From positions 2,356,001 through 2,420,000 of the forward strand of contig NZ_CP075584.1 of the NCBI RefSeq assembly GCF_027594785.1: a stretch of DNA of 64,000 bases, in the 5' to 3' direction. Source of the stretch: Cryobacterium breve (GTDB taxonomy: Bacteria > Actinomycetota > Actinomycetes > Actinomycetales > Microbacteriaceae). Below, one piece after another: positions 28,576-41,660 of the stretch. The notes below the pieces were generated by a model. It saw only the letters and a list, made by a program, of their open reading frames with translations. It had not been told where the DNA came from and did not search any database. The translations under genes were made by a program, and so were the position numbers. Every line of letters starts with the position of its first letter. Position 1 is the stretch's first letter.

Positions 28576-28620
28576 AATGACAGAAGGCCCGCATCCACCG
28601 GATGCGGGCCTTCTGTCATT
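28576..28620 (+). terminator. 20-bp perfect hairpin terminator
   Basis: The arms at 28576-28595 and 28601-28620 are perfectly complementary around a 5-base loop, directly after the gene at 28035-28562 and before opposing tRNA genes. The outer AATGAC/GTCATT pairs give A-rich and T-rich flanks, so it can work in both directions. Confidence 0.88.
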
Positions 28621-28649
28621 CTTCTGCTGGATCATTCTGTGCTGGACTG

Positions 28650-28722
28650 TGGAGCCACGGGGAATCGAACCCCGGACCTCCTGCTTGCAAAGCAGGCGCT
28701 CTACCAATTGAGCTATGGCCCC
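28650..28722 (-). tRNA. tRNA-Ala (TGC)
   Basis: A 73-nt cloverleaf on the minus strand. Acceptor GGGGCCA pairs with TGGCTCC, the D-arm has AGCTCAATTGGTAGAGC, the anticodon stem CCTGC/GCAGG encloses TTTGCAA, and the T-arm has GGTTCGATTCC. Anticodon TGC reads Ala. No encoded CCA. Confidence 0.95.
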
Positions 28723-28795
28723 GCACATTCACGGGCGTGATGGCCGGAAAGGCCTGTACGTCTTGAAGCTTCTACTGCGTGCAAATGTAACTGCG

Positions 28796-28870
28796 TGGGG
28801 ATACCGGGATTTGAACCTGGGACCTCTTCATTATCAGTGAAGCGCTCTAACCAACTGAGCTATATCCCCC
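28796..28870 (-). tRNA. tRNA-Ile (GAT)
   Basis: A 75-nt cloverleaf on the minus strand. Acceptor GGGGGAT/ATCCCC pairs, the D-arm has AGCTCAGTTGGTTAGAGC, the anticodon stem CTTCA/TGAAG encloses CTGATAA, and the T-arm has GGTTCAAATCC. Anticodon GAT reads Ile. It lies 73 bp upstream of tRNA-Ala in the same direction, an Ile-Ala pair downstream of gyrA as in many actinobacteria. Confidence 0.95.
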
Positions 28871-29003
28871 TTATTGGGCAGATTTGAGACTACCGGAAAC
28901 CTCCGGTTTCTCCCAATCGAGCAGCCGATTCGTTTCGGATGCTGCCCGATTGGGAGCGGCGGTGACGCGGGTGGAGCAGGTGGAACTGGCGGAGCGGGTG
29001 TAG

Positions 29004-29406
29004 CTAGTTGTTCGTGAAGCCGACGAGCAGGCCGCCGGTGATCTTCACGCTCAGGTTGTACAGCACGGCGTAGACGGCCCCCAGGGCCGTGATGACGACC
29101 GTGTTCAGCACCGCCACGACGACGGCGAAGCCCATGACGTTGCCGATCGACAGGATGCTTGCCAGGTCGGATGACGACCCCGCGATATCGGCGTACAGGG
29201 CGTCGATCTTGCCGAAGATCCCGGTGCCGTTGAGCACGGTGAAAATCAGGAAGGTCGCGACGATGGTCACGATGCCGAGGCACAGGGCGATCAGGAACGA
29301 CAGCTTCACCGCCGACCAGAAGTCGATGTAGACCAGCTTGAGACGCACCTGCTTGGTTGTCACAGTGGGCCTCCGGCCAGACTTTTTGGCAAGTTTCTCA
29401 GCAACA

Positions 29407-29414
<8 letters not shown>
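29004..29414 (-). CDS. DUF3566 membrane protein
   Basis: 136 aa. A basic N-terminus ([10 protein letters not shown]) precedes [27 protein letters not shown], the DUF3566 hallmark, and a second membrane segment at about 88-125 ([28 protein letters not shown]). The family is actinobacterial and nearly always encoded directly after gyrA, and its role is unknown. Here the start lies inside the gyrA end (8-bp overlap), indicating coupled translation. The two tRNA genes follow downstream. Confidence 0.92.
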
Positions 29415-33964
<4,550 letters not shown>

Positions 33965-34086
33965 CTGTTATGGAGCTCCTGACCGTCGCGCGGGCGACCC
34001 TTGAGTCTACCAAACAGGGCATGGCCTCCCGGCCATAAACGGGGATCTGACGCGTTTTGCCTAGTCGGTTGACCTGTTTTGGCTCC

Positions 34087-34575
34087 CTAGCCGTAGGTAT
34101 CGCGTGGACCGCGCCCTGGAATTGATCTGGGGCCCTTTTTCCAGGAGGGAGCGTTGGGTCCCTGAAAACGGATTGACACGATGCCCGCGTCGGGGTACCG
34201 GACGGAGATGTGCGTCATGATTTCGACACGCATCATCCGCAGCTGGGTCGCCCACGCCGTCGACTCGCAATGGACCGTCAGGACGCCCTCGTCGATACCG
34301 GCGGGAGTGGAGTGCTTCGAAGTTTCCTCACCGGCGAGTTCGATCCAGGATGCGAGCAGTTCCGACTGCGCGAGCGGTGAGTTCCAGCCCAGTTGCAGGG
34401 TCAGGGAGTCGATGGTGTCCCCGAGGCCGCGCGGATCGCGGCCGATGCCGAACGGCACACTCGAACCGGTGTCGTCCCTTACCTTGCGCCTGGCCTTGAC
34501 GCGCTTGGCATTCGGATCACCGAACACATCCTTGAAACGCAGGTACACCCGTGCCGCCTCGCTCTGCTCAGCCAT
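34087..34575 (-). CDS. dciA: DciA-type helicase-loading protein (DUF721)
   Basis: 162 aa from ATG 34575. The DUF721 core spans about 55-145, with SPLAQSELLASWIELAGEE, GVLTVHCESTAWATQLRMM and VSIRFQGP. DciA proteins help load the replicative helicase DnaB in bacteria that lack DnaC/DnaI, and dnaB is encoded in this same window. The gene overlaps the recF end by 8 bp, the usual recF-dciA-gyrB order. The N-terminus is basic. Confidence 0.92.
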   Translation of the reverse strand: MAEQSEAARVYLRFKDVFGDPNAKRVKARRKVRDDTGSSVPFGIGRDPRGLGDTIDSLTLQLGWNSPLAQSELLASWIELAGEETSKHSTPAGIDEGVLTVHCESTAWATQLRMMRVEIMTHISVRYPDAGIVSIRFQGPNAPSWKKGPRSIPGRGPRDTYG

Positions 34576-35774
34576 CGACGACCTCCCCGGCATGGATGCG
34601 GATGGTGTGCGCGGCCAGCTGATCGGGGACGTCTTCGAACACGGCCGCCGTGATGAGCACCTGGTCGAATGCCAGGACCGCCGTTGCGAGGCGGCTTCGG
34701 CGGGACAGGTCGAGTTCCGCGAAGACATCGTCGAGGATGAGGACCGGATCCCCGCTCGAAGAATCCCTGCGCAGGAGTTCCGCGGCCGCGAGTTTGAGCG
34801 CGAGGGCGAATGACCAGGATTCGCCGTGGCTCGCATAGCCTCGCGCCGGCAGGGCGTTGAGCATGAAGACGACATCGTCGCGATGGGGGCCGACCAGGGT
34901 CATCCCTCTGTCGAGTTCCTTGCGACGCACTCCGGCGAGGGCCGCCCGGAACAGGTCGGCTGTCGTCCCGGCAGCCTTAGCCCCGTCCTCTGTCGCGACA
35001 GCCGGTGTGCTGGAAAGAGAGGGAGAAGAAGCGTGAGAAGGAGAGCCCTCCTCGCTGCCGCTGCTGTCATCCAGGCCCAGGACGCTCAGGGCGCCGAGCA
35101 GGGCCGGCCCGTGATCGGCCCCGACGACGGCTTCATACGCGGTACGCAGGGGACCGCCGAGTTCATCGACGAGTTTCGCGCGTTCGTCGATGATCTCCGA
35201 ACCGAATTCCACGAGGCGGTCGTCCCATACCTCGAGGGTTCCGAGCTGGGTTGTGCGCAATCCGGACGCCCTGGCCGATTTCAACAGGGAATTGCGCTGC
35301 TTGAGCACCCGGTCGTAATCGGCCAGCACCCCGGTGAGCCGAGGCGAGCGGAGCACGAGGAGCCTGGTCGAGGAACCGGCGCCGCCCCGAGGGGTCGCCC
35401 CGCACGAGCGCGAGGTCTTCCGGAGCGAACAACACGCTCGAGAAGTACCTCGGCAGCTCCCTCGTCTTGATGACGGAGCGGTTGATCTGCGCCCGGTTCA
35501 GCCCGGAACGGTTGATCTGCACTTCGGCGAGGAGGTCCCTGCCGTTGTACTCGAGTTTCGCCCGGATGATCGCGGATTCCTCACCGGACCTGATCATCGC
35601 CGCCGTTGTCGACACCCGGTGCGAACCCAGTGTGCTCAGGAATCCGAGGGCCTCGACCAGGTTGGTCTTACCCTGGCCGTTGCTTCCCACGATGAGGTTC
35701 GGTCCCGGCTGGAACGGCACCTCGACCTGCGCATAGTTGCGGAAGTCGGTCAGGGACAGGTGAGTTACCCGCAC
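34568..35774 (-). CDS. recF: DNA replication and repair protein RecF, one apparent frameshift
   Basis: About 402 aa from ATG 35774 (MRVTHLSLTDFRNYAQ). Walker A is IVGSNGQGKTNLVEAL near residue 34. Signature and Walker B segments appear as SHGESWSFALALKLA and VLILDDVFAELD in the C-terminal part. A +1 base at 35360-35366 (GAGCCTG for GAGCTG) splits RRRFLDQ from LLVLRSP. RecF is an SMC-like ATPase that loads RecA at gaps. A low-complexity Ser/Glu-rich insert (about 240-265) is family-atypical. It begins 8 bp before the dnaN stop side and overlaps dciA. Confidence 0.94.
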
Positions 35775-35782
35775 CGGAGTTC

Positions 35783-36931
35783 TTAGCGCAGGAGCAGGTT
35801 CGGCTGGAGCAGGTACTTGTAGCTGTCCGCTCCTGGCTGGTCGCGCGAACTTTGGCTCGTGATCAGGACGGGTCCGGGCTTGTTCGGGTTTTCCGTCTTC
35901 GTGAAGGAGATCCGCACGAATTCCGAGTGCACCGCCGTGAGGCCGTCCAGCAGGAATTGCGGTTTGAGGGAGACGACGGTCTCAACGCCGGACAGGATTG
36001 CGTCCACGGATTCCTTCGCCTGCGCCTGCTCTGAGCCGACCGCTTCCAGGGTGAGTCCCTCGGTCGTGAACGAGAACCGCAGGGCCGCCTCGCGTTCGAG
36101 CACGAGTGCGACGCGGCGGGTGGCCTCGATCAGTTCCGCGGTGTTCATCACGGCGTAGTTGTCGACCTGGTCAGGGAACAGCCGGCGAACGGGCGGGTAG
36201 TTGCCCTTGATCAGCAGGCTCGTGACGGTCTTTTTGTCGGCGGTGAACGCGATCAGTTCGCGATCATCGGTGTTGGTGATCGCCACCGAGATCGTGCCGC
36301 TGTGTCCGAACGTCTTGCCGACTTCCTGGAGGGTGCGGGCCGGTACGAGCGCGGTGATGCTGTCTGCCCCGACCATTGTTCCGGGGTCCCAGTCGATTTC
36401 TCGGACGGCGACACGATAACGGTCGGTGGCGACGAGGCTCAGGCTGTTTTCGGAGATCTGGAGCTGGACACCCGTGATGACCGGGGTGACGTCGTCGCGC
36501 GATGCGGCGACGGCGACCTGGGCGACGGCAGCGGCGAAGTCTTCCGCCGGAACGAGGCCGGCCTGGCCGCTGACGACCGGGATGCTCGGATATTCCTCGA
36601 CAGGCATGGACAGAAGCGTGAAGCTTGCTGTTCCACAGCTGACCGTGATGCGGGAGTCCTTCGTCACGAAGCTGACGGGAGCGTTGGGCATCCGGCTGGC
36701 GATTTCGGCGAGGAGGCGACCGGAGACGAGGACTCTCCCGGTTTCTTCGACCTCTGCGGCGATCTCGGTTTGGGCGGAGACCTCGTAGTCGAATGACGAG
36801 AGGATCAAGCCGGTCGCTGTTGCTTCGATCAGCACACCGCTCAAAATGGGCAGCGTGGTGCGCTGGGGAAGGAGTTTGACAGCAAAAGAAACGGCTTCGC
36901 TGAAAACGTCCCGGTTGGCCTGAAATCTCAC
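35783..36931 (-). CDS. dnaN: DNA polymerase III beta sliding clamp
   Basis: 382 aa. The GTG start at 36931 (VRFQANRDVFSEAVSF) is chosen because AGGAG lies 7 bp upstream and homologues start at this residue. An upstream ATG at 36970 would add 13 residues. The three clamp subdomains are recognisable by LLPQRTTLPILSGVLIEA, SFTLLSMPVEEYPSIP and the C-terminal LLQPNLLLR. It forms the ring that tethers polymerase III to DNA. It lies between oriC and recF in the canonical order. Confidence 0.95.
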   Translation of the reverse strand: MRFQANRDVFSEAVSFAVKLLPQRTTLPILSGVLIEATATGLILSSFDYEVSAQTEIAAEVEETGRVLVSGRLLAEIASRMPNAPVSFVTKDSRITVSCGTASFTLLSMPVEEYPSIPVVSGQAGLVPAEDFAAAVAQVAVAASRDDVTPVITGVQLQISENSLSLVATDRYRVAVREIDWDPGTMVGADSITALVPARTLQEVGKTFGHSGTISVAITNTDDRELIAFTADKKTVTSLLIKGNYPPVRRLFPDQVDNYAVMNTAELIEATRRVALVLEREAALRFSFTTEGLTLEAVGSEQAQAKESVDAILSGVETVVSLKPQFLLDGLTAVHSEFVRISFTKTENPNKPGPVLITSQSSRDQPGADSYKYLLQPNLLLR

Positions 36932-37303
36932 GAAGTCACTCCTGTCGGTCGGAGACCTGTTTGGGCTCAATGGTAGTCGTTCTCACAGCAGCCTCTGCGT
37001 CGCTGGATCTCCTCCGGCTTCGGAGGAAAGGTTGTCGGCCAGAGAGAAGTTTAAGTTTTTGTTAATCTTCTTAACCGTTGTGGAAACTGTGGATAACTCT
37101 GTGGATGCGGCTCGTTCACTGGGAACTACAAACATGTAACTTGTGGGCAGCCTGTGGGCGTTAATCGGCCCCCGGTTCAGGACGAGCCTTGCCAGGAGCG
37201 GAGTTTGCACAAGTCGGACGGCAGTTTCCACAAATTCGTACAAGTTGTTCGACGAGTTTCCACAGGGTTATCCACAACTGTGAAAACTGAGGGATTCTGC
37301 GGA
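36932..37303. other. oriC: Probable oriC: dnaA-dnaN intergenic region with DnaA boxes
   Basis: A 372-bp gap between dnaN and dnaA. Two perfect DnaA boxes are visible: TGTGGATAA at 37088-37096 (minus-oriented) and TTATCCACA at 37268-37276. Further near matches include TTTCCACA at about 37225 and 37257 and TGTGGATG at about 37100. A strikingly AT-rich segment lies at about 37044-37077 (GTTTAAGTTTTTGTTAATC and following), suitable as an unwinding element. This location is the standard actinobacterial origin. The dnaN promoter must also lie here. Confidence 0.85.
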
Positions 37304-38726
37304 TTATTTGTAGCGGTGGTCCTGCTTGATGCGGTTGGTCAGTTCCGTGACCTGGTTGTAGATCGAGCGGCGTTCCTTCATGAGTTCGCTGATCTTCTTG
37401 TTCGCGTACATGACCGTCGTGTGGTCCCGATTGCCGAAAAGCTGACCGATCTTCGGGAGCGAAAGGTTGGTGAGCCTCACGGCAGAGGTACATGGCGATC
37501 TGGCGGGCCGTGGCGACGGCCTGGGACCGGGACGAGCCATAGAGGTCTTCGACGGTGAGCTTGAAGTAGTCCGCGGTATTGGTGATGATGTCGACCGGCG
37601 CGATGACGTTGTCCTCGTCGAGCGTGATCAGGTCCTTGAGCACCGTCTGGACGAGGTCCATGTCGACGGGCGTTCGGTTCAGGCTCGCGAAGGCCGTGAC
37701 TCGGATCAGGGTTCCCTCGAGCTCGCGGATGTTGGACGAGACCTTCGAGGCCATGAATTCGAGGATGTCGTGGGGAACCTGGAGCTTCTCGCTCTGGGCC
37801 TTCTTACGCAGGATCGCGATGCGGGTCTCGAGGTCGGGGGCCTGGACATCCGTGATGAGGCCCCACTCGAAGCGGGAGCGCATCCTGTCTTCGAAGCCGG
37901 TCAGGGCCTTCGGCGGCAGGTCGCTCGTGATGACGACCTGCTTGTTGTGGTCGTGCAGGGTGTTGAAGGTGTGGAAGAACGCCTCCTGCGTCTCCGCCTT
38001 GCCCTGCAGGAACTGGATGTCGTCGATCATCAGGATGTCGATGTTGCGATACCGCGACTGGAATGCCGAGCCGCGGTTGTTGGCGATCGAATTGATGAAG
38101 TCGTTGGTGAACTCTTCGGAACTGACATAACGAACTCGAATGCCCGGATAGAGGCTCATGGCGTAGTGGCCGATGGCATGGAGCAGGTGGGTCTTGCCCA
38201 ATCCGGACGAGCCGTAGACGAAGAGGGGGTTGTACGCCTTGGCCGGCGCTTCGGCGACGGCGACGGCGGCGGCGTGTGCGAACCGGTTGGACTGCCCGAT
38301 CACGAAGTTGTCGAAGCTGTACTTCGAATTCAGCCGGGTGTCGTGCGGGCTTTCGACGGGCGGTGCGCTTTCGAAAACCGACTGGGGCGTCGCGGGAGTC
38401 TCGACATCCCTGGGCAGTGCGGACTCCTGAACCGGACGGACCGACTCCTGCTCGAGTTCAGGGTTGACGACGACGTAGAAGGTCGACACCGCGCTCGCCT
38501 CAGAGAGGTGGCCCATCGCGGCGAGCAGGGGAACCCGCATCCGCTGGTTCAGCATGCTCGCGGTGAACTCGTTCGGTACCTCGAGATAGAACGTGCCGGC
38601 CGCGATGCCCTTCGGTTCGACCAGGTTCAGGAAGCCGTAGAGCATCGGGGTGATGGTGTCATCCGATTCGAGGCTGGTGAGCACTGCCCGCCAGGTGTCC
38701 GCGATCGGTTGTTCTTCGGCTGCCAT
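37304..38726 (-). CDS. dnaA: Chromosomal replication initiator DnaA, one apparent frameshift
   Basis: About 473 aa from ATG 38726 ([16 protein letters not shown]). Domain I spans about 1-90, followed by an acidic Pro/Glu-rich linker. The AAA+ domain has [18 protein letters not shown] (Walker A), [13 protein letters not shown] (Walker B) and an arginine-finger region MRSRFEWGL. Domain IV has the DnaA-box helix-turn-helix with [15 protein letters not shown] +1 base at 37472-37478 (GAGCCTC for GAGCTC) lies in domain IV between YLCRE and LTNLSLP. It binds the boxes flanking its own gene and opens oriC. Confidence 0.97.
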
Positions 38727-38743
38727 TGTTCCCTCTGTCGATA

Positions 38744-38803
38744 CTGTCTGTTGAAACGCTGTCTGTTGAAGCGCTGTCTATTGAAAGACTGTGTGTTGAA
38801 ACT
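38744..38803. repeat. Four 15-bp direct repeats in the dnaA leader
   Basis: Four head-to-tail 15-mers of the form CTGTCTGTTGAAACG occupy 38744-38758, 38759-38773, 38774-38788 and 38789-38803. Each copy differs at one to four positions, while TTGAA is conserved in all. They start 18 bp upstream of the dnaA start codon, so they are in its untranslated leader or promoter. The register matches 1.4 helical turns. A regulatory role is inferred from position. Confidence 0.85.
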
Positions 38804-39213
38804 GCGCGTCGGTATTGTCGATAATTTGTTGAATGCACCTGGAAACGCCGGAACAGTCGACACCAGTGTGAGCCGAATAGACGGCCCCAGCAAAAGCATC
38901 CACAAGGTTATCCACCGCCTGTGTGCAATTCGGGCTTTGTTTCACAGGCAATGGGGGCTGCCTGTGGATAACTTGTCCTCACGGTAGTCACTGTCTGCCG
39001 CGGTGGCCAACTCTGTTGTGGATTCGGTACGTGTCGTTGACCGGAAACCGAGAAAAGATCTGCAGAATCCGCCGTTTGTCGCCGTCCGGTTTGACCAGCA
39101 CCGATTGAGGCCGTAGTTTTAATCAGTTGACCCCAGCCCGCGGGCTACCTCACTCTTTCCCGGCCGTTCTACATTTTTTGGCCTGCGGAGATTCAATACG
39201 TGGAGACCACACA
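38804..39213. promoter_or_regulatory. dnaA-rpmH divergent intergenic region with two DnaA boxes
   Basis: The 487-bp gap between dnaA and rpmH holds, beyond the leader repeats, a near box TTATCCACC at 38908-38916 and a perfect inverted TGTGGATAA at 38963-38971. Imperfect CACAGGCA/TGCCTGTG-like symmetry surrounds them (38943-38968). Divergent promoters for dnaA and rpmH must lie here, and DnaA autoregulation is expected by analogy with other bacteria. A TTGACC hexamer at about 39126 could be the rpmH -35 element, but no clear -10 is seen. Confidence 0.65.
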
Positions 39214-39351
39214 ATGAGCAAGAGAACTTTCCAGCCGAACAACCGTCGTCGCGCCAAGGTGCACGGCTTCCGTCTTCGCATGCGCACCCGTGCCGGCCGC
39301 GCGATCCTCGGTGCCCGCCGTCGCAAGGGTCGCACCGAGCTTTCCGCGTAA
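39214..39351 (+). CDS. rpmH: 50S ribosomal protein bL34
   Basis: 45 aa, ATG 39214. It matches the whole family almost residue for residue: [20 protein letters not shown] and [19 protein letters not shown], ending TELSA. Very basic, it binds 23S rRNA. It heads the rpmH-rnpA-yidD-yidC-jag-rsmG run, 8 bp before rnpA. Confidence 0.98.
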   Translation: MSKRTFQPNNRRRAKVHGFRLRMRTRAGRAILGARRRKGRTELSA

Positions 39352-39359
39352 GCACTCCC

Positions 39360-39755
39360 GTGCTCGCGGGGACCAATCGCATCACGAGCGGCAACGACTA
39401 CAAGATGGTCGTTCGCCGCGGCGTGCGTGTGGTTGGTCCGCATTTCGTGACCTACCTGCGTGACAATGCCGAAGGCCTACCCCCTCGGTTCGGTTTCATC
39501 GTCGCGAAAAACGTGGGGAATGCCGTTCGGCGCAACCGGATGCGGCGTCGCCTGAAGGCGGCCTGCTTCGGCCTGCTCCCCACGGTGCACCCCGGCACGG
39601 ATGTCGTCATCCGTGCACTTCCCGCTGCGCACGAAGTGGAATGGCCCGTTTTGCAGGCCGAAGTCAGCCAGGCCCTCCTGAGTTTCCAGCGCCGACATGC
39701 CGCGGGCACGACCGGATCCGGCCATCGCCGGCCGGAACGACTGCCCTCCCGATGA
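39360..39755 (+). CDS. rnpA: Ribonuclease P protein component
   Basis: 131 aa from GTG 39360. The characteristic RNR motif region is GFIVAKNVGNAVRRNRMRRRLKAA near residues 46-69, preceded by FVTYLR. It is the protein cofactor of the RNase P ribozyme that matures tRNA 5' ends. The C-terminal 20 residues (TTGSGHRRPERLPSR) are a variable basic tail. The stop overlaps the yidD start (ATGA), which indicates coupled translation. Confidence 0.95.
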   Translation: MLAGTNRITSGNDYKMVVRRGVRVVGPHFVTYLRDNAEGLPPRFGFIVAKNVGNAVRRNRMRRRLKAACFGLLPTVHPGTDVVIRALPAAHEVEWPVLQAEVSQALLSFQRRHAAGTTGSGHRRPERLPSR

Positions 39756-40063
39756 AGACCGTGCTCGCCTGGGTGCTTTTGCTCCCACGCAATCTGGGGG
39801 TTGTGCTCCTGCGCGTGTACCGTGCGGTGATCTCACCGCTATATGGCGACGTTTGCAGGTACTATCCCTCTTGTTCGGCGTACGCACTCGGCGCCGTCCA
39901 GGAACATGGCCTGGTTATCGGGTCCGGTCTGGCTGCACGCCGACTGGCCCGGTGTCATCCGTGGGCCGAAGGCGGAGTCGATGACGTTCCGCTGAAGCGC
40001 AAGCGTCGCTACGCCGTGACGTCGTTTGGATTTGTAGTCCCAGTGAGCCACGGAAAGGGCTGA
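39752..40063 (+). CDS. yidD: Membrane protein insertion efficiency factor YidD
   Basis: 103 aa from ATG 39752. The family signature RYYPSCSAYALGAVQEHGLVIG (in part) near residues 36-57 and RLARCHPWAEGGVDDVP near 64-80 are present, with an N-terminal amphipathic/hydrophobic helix VLLLPRNLGVVLLRVYRAVI. YidD aids membrane insertion by YidC, encoded 8 bp downstream. The C-terminal RYAVTSFGFVVPVSHGKG extension is lineage-specific. Confidence 0.95.
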   Translation: MKTVLAWVLLLPRNLGVVLLRVYRAVISPLYGDVCRYYPSCSAYALGAVQEHGLVIGSGLAARRLARCHPWAEGGVDDVPLKRKRRYAVTSFGFVVPVSHGKG

Positions 40064-40071
40064 CCCAAAGT

Positions 40072-41051
40072 ATGGACCTCCTAGGTACGATTCTCTGGCC
40101 TTTGAAATGGGCTGTCGAGCTCCTGCTCGTCGCCTTCCACTGGTTGTTCACGACCGTCGGACTCGGCTACAACGACGGCATCACCTGGGTGCTGGCCATC
40201 GTGGGACTCGTGCTCGTCGTGCGCGCCGCGCTCATCCCCATCTTTGTACGGCAGATTCGCAGCCAGCGCAAGATGCTCGAGGTGGCCCCTCAGCTCAAGA
40301 AGATCCAGGACAAGTACAAGGGCAAGAAGGACCAGTTCTCCCGCGAGGCCATGTCCCGCGAGACTATGGAACTCTACAAGCGCACGGGCACAAACCCGCT
40401 GAGCCTCGTGCCTTCCGCTCCTGCTGCAGATGCCGATCTTCTTCGCGCTCTTCTCCGTACTCAACGATGCCCAGCACGCCAAGGCCGGCGTCGGCCCGCT
40501 CAACTCCCAGCTTGCCGAGAGCTTCGGCAGTGCCACCCTGTTCGGGGTCGCACCGCTGCACGAATCGTTCTCCACTCAGTGGGCCCTTCTCGTGGCCGGC
40601 AGCCCGTACAACCTGGCCGTGATGATCATCGCGGCCACGATGGTCGTGCTGATGACCGCTTCGCAGTTCATCACGCAGGCTCCAGATCGTCTCCAAGAAC
40701 ATGTCGCCTGAGACCAAGGCGAGCCCGATGTTCAAGCAGCAGCGGATGATGTTGTACCTACTCCCGCTCGTCTTCGCCTTCTCCGGTATCGCCTTCCCGC
40801 TCGGCGTCATGTTCTACTGGCTGACCTCGAACATCTGGACCATGGCCCAGCAGTTCCTGGTCATCCGCAACATGCCGACACCGGGCAGCGAAGCAGCCAA
40901 GGCTCGCGAGGAGCGTCTCGCGCGCAAGGGGAAGCTTATTGCGAAGGACGGCGACATCATCGTGGTCGAGGAACCGAAGAAGCAGCTGCCGCAGCGCCAG
41001 CAGCCCGTCGGCAAGGCCCGCGCCAAGAAGCAGACCGGCCCGAAGAAATAG
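40072..41051 (+). CDS. yidC: Membrane protein insertase YidC, two apparent frameshifts
   Basis: About 325 aa from ATG 40072. The 60KD_IMP core contains an N-terminal helix, the conserved VRAALIPIFVRQIRSQRKM region (with the hydrophilic-groove Arg), PIFFALFSVL and a C-terminal membrane segment at MMLYLLPLVFAFSGIAFPLG, then a basic tail rich in Lys/Gln. Apparent errors: +1 at 40401-40407 (GAGCCTC for GAGCTC) and +1 at 40676-40682 (CAGGCTC for CAGCTC). Once corrected, NPLSSCLPLLLQMPIFF and FITQLQIVSKNM are restored. It inserts and folds membrane proteins alone or with SecYEG. Confidence 0.94.
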
Positions 41052-41126
41052 ACTGGTCCGAAGCGGCTGAACAGGCCCAGGCGACTGAACAGAACGACTG
41101 AACAGTAGACAAAAGAGACGGACATC

Positions 41127-41647
41127 GTGACTGAGAACACCGACGTGATCGCCGCGGCTTCCCCCGCGGAAGATGACTCCCCCCACCCTCGATCAGGCTC
41201 GAGAAGGAGGGCGACGTCGCTGCGGACTACATCGAGGAATTCCTCGACATCTGCGACCTCGACGGTGACATCGACATCGATGCCCGCAACGGCCGCGCCT
41301 ACGTGTCTGTCAACTCGACGGATGCCGGAAGCCTGCGCCTGCTCTCCCGCCCGGACACTGTGAACGCCCTCCAGGAGCTGACCCGCCTCGCGGTGCAGAA
41401 CAAAACCGGCTCGTTCTCCCGGTTGATCCTCGACATCGGCGGCTCCCGTGAGGCCCGCCAGGCCGAACTCGGCGTCCTCGTGACGCGCGCGATCGAGCGC
41501 ATCGCCGCAGGGGCGACGGAGGCATCCCTCCCGCCCATGTCGTCCTATGAGCGCAAGCTTGTTCACGACCTCGTCTCCGAGCACGGTTACGTGTCTGAGT
41601 CCACCGGTGAGGGCCGCGACCGTCACACGGTCATCACCGCGGCTTAG
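41127..41647 (+). CDS. jag: Jag/KhpB-type RNA-binding protein (KH + R3H), two apparent indels
   Basis: It starts at GTG 41127. About 172 aa after correcting an extra C in the run 41179-41184 and a +1 at 41194-41200 (CAGGCTC for CAGCTC), which restores DSPTLDQLEKEGDVAADYIEE in part. The KH domain shows IDIDARNGRAYVSV and LQELTRLAVQNK. The R3H-type end has PPMSSYERKLVHDLV with GEGRDRHTVI. The protein lacks the Jag-N domain of firmicute homologues. It binds RNA in partnership with KhpA. The stop overlaps a degenerate parS and the rsmG start region. Confidence 0.9.
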
Positions 41648-41660
41648 TTTCACGTGGAAC
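41647..41660. promoter_or_regulatory. Degenerate parS-like palindrome at the rsmG start
   Basis: GTTTCACGTGGAAC differs from the perfect parS core GTTTCACGTGAAAC at one position. Its central GTG (41654-41656) is the rsmG start codon and its first base is the last base of the jag stop. Whether ParB binds it is unknown. Confidence 0.6.

Noticed and set aside
28650..28870. A tRNA-associated integration site
   Set aside because: No partial tRNA copy or integrase lies near the tRNA-Ala/tRNA-Ile pair.
36983..37243. An 86-residue minus frame inside the dnaA-dnaN gap
   Set aside because: It overlaps DnaA boxes and an AT-rich element, has no recognisable domain and no good start.
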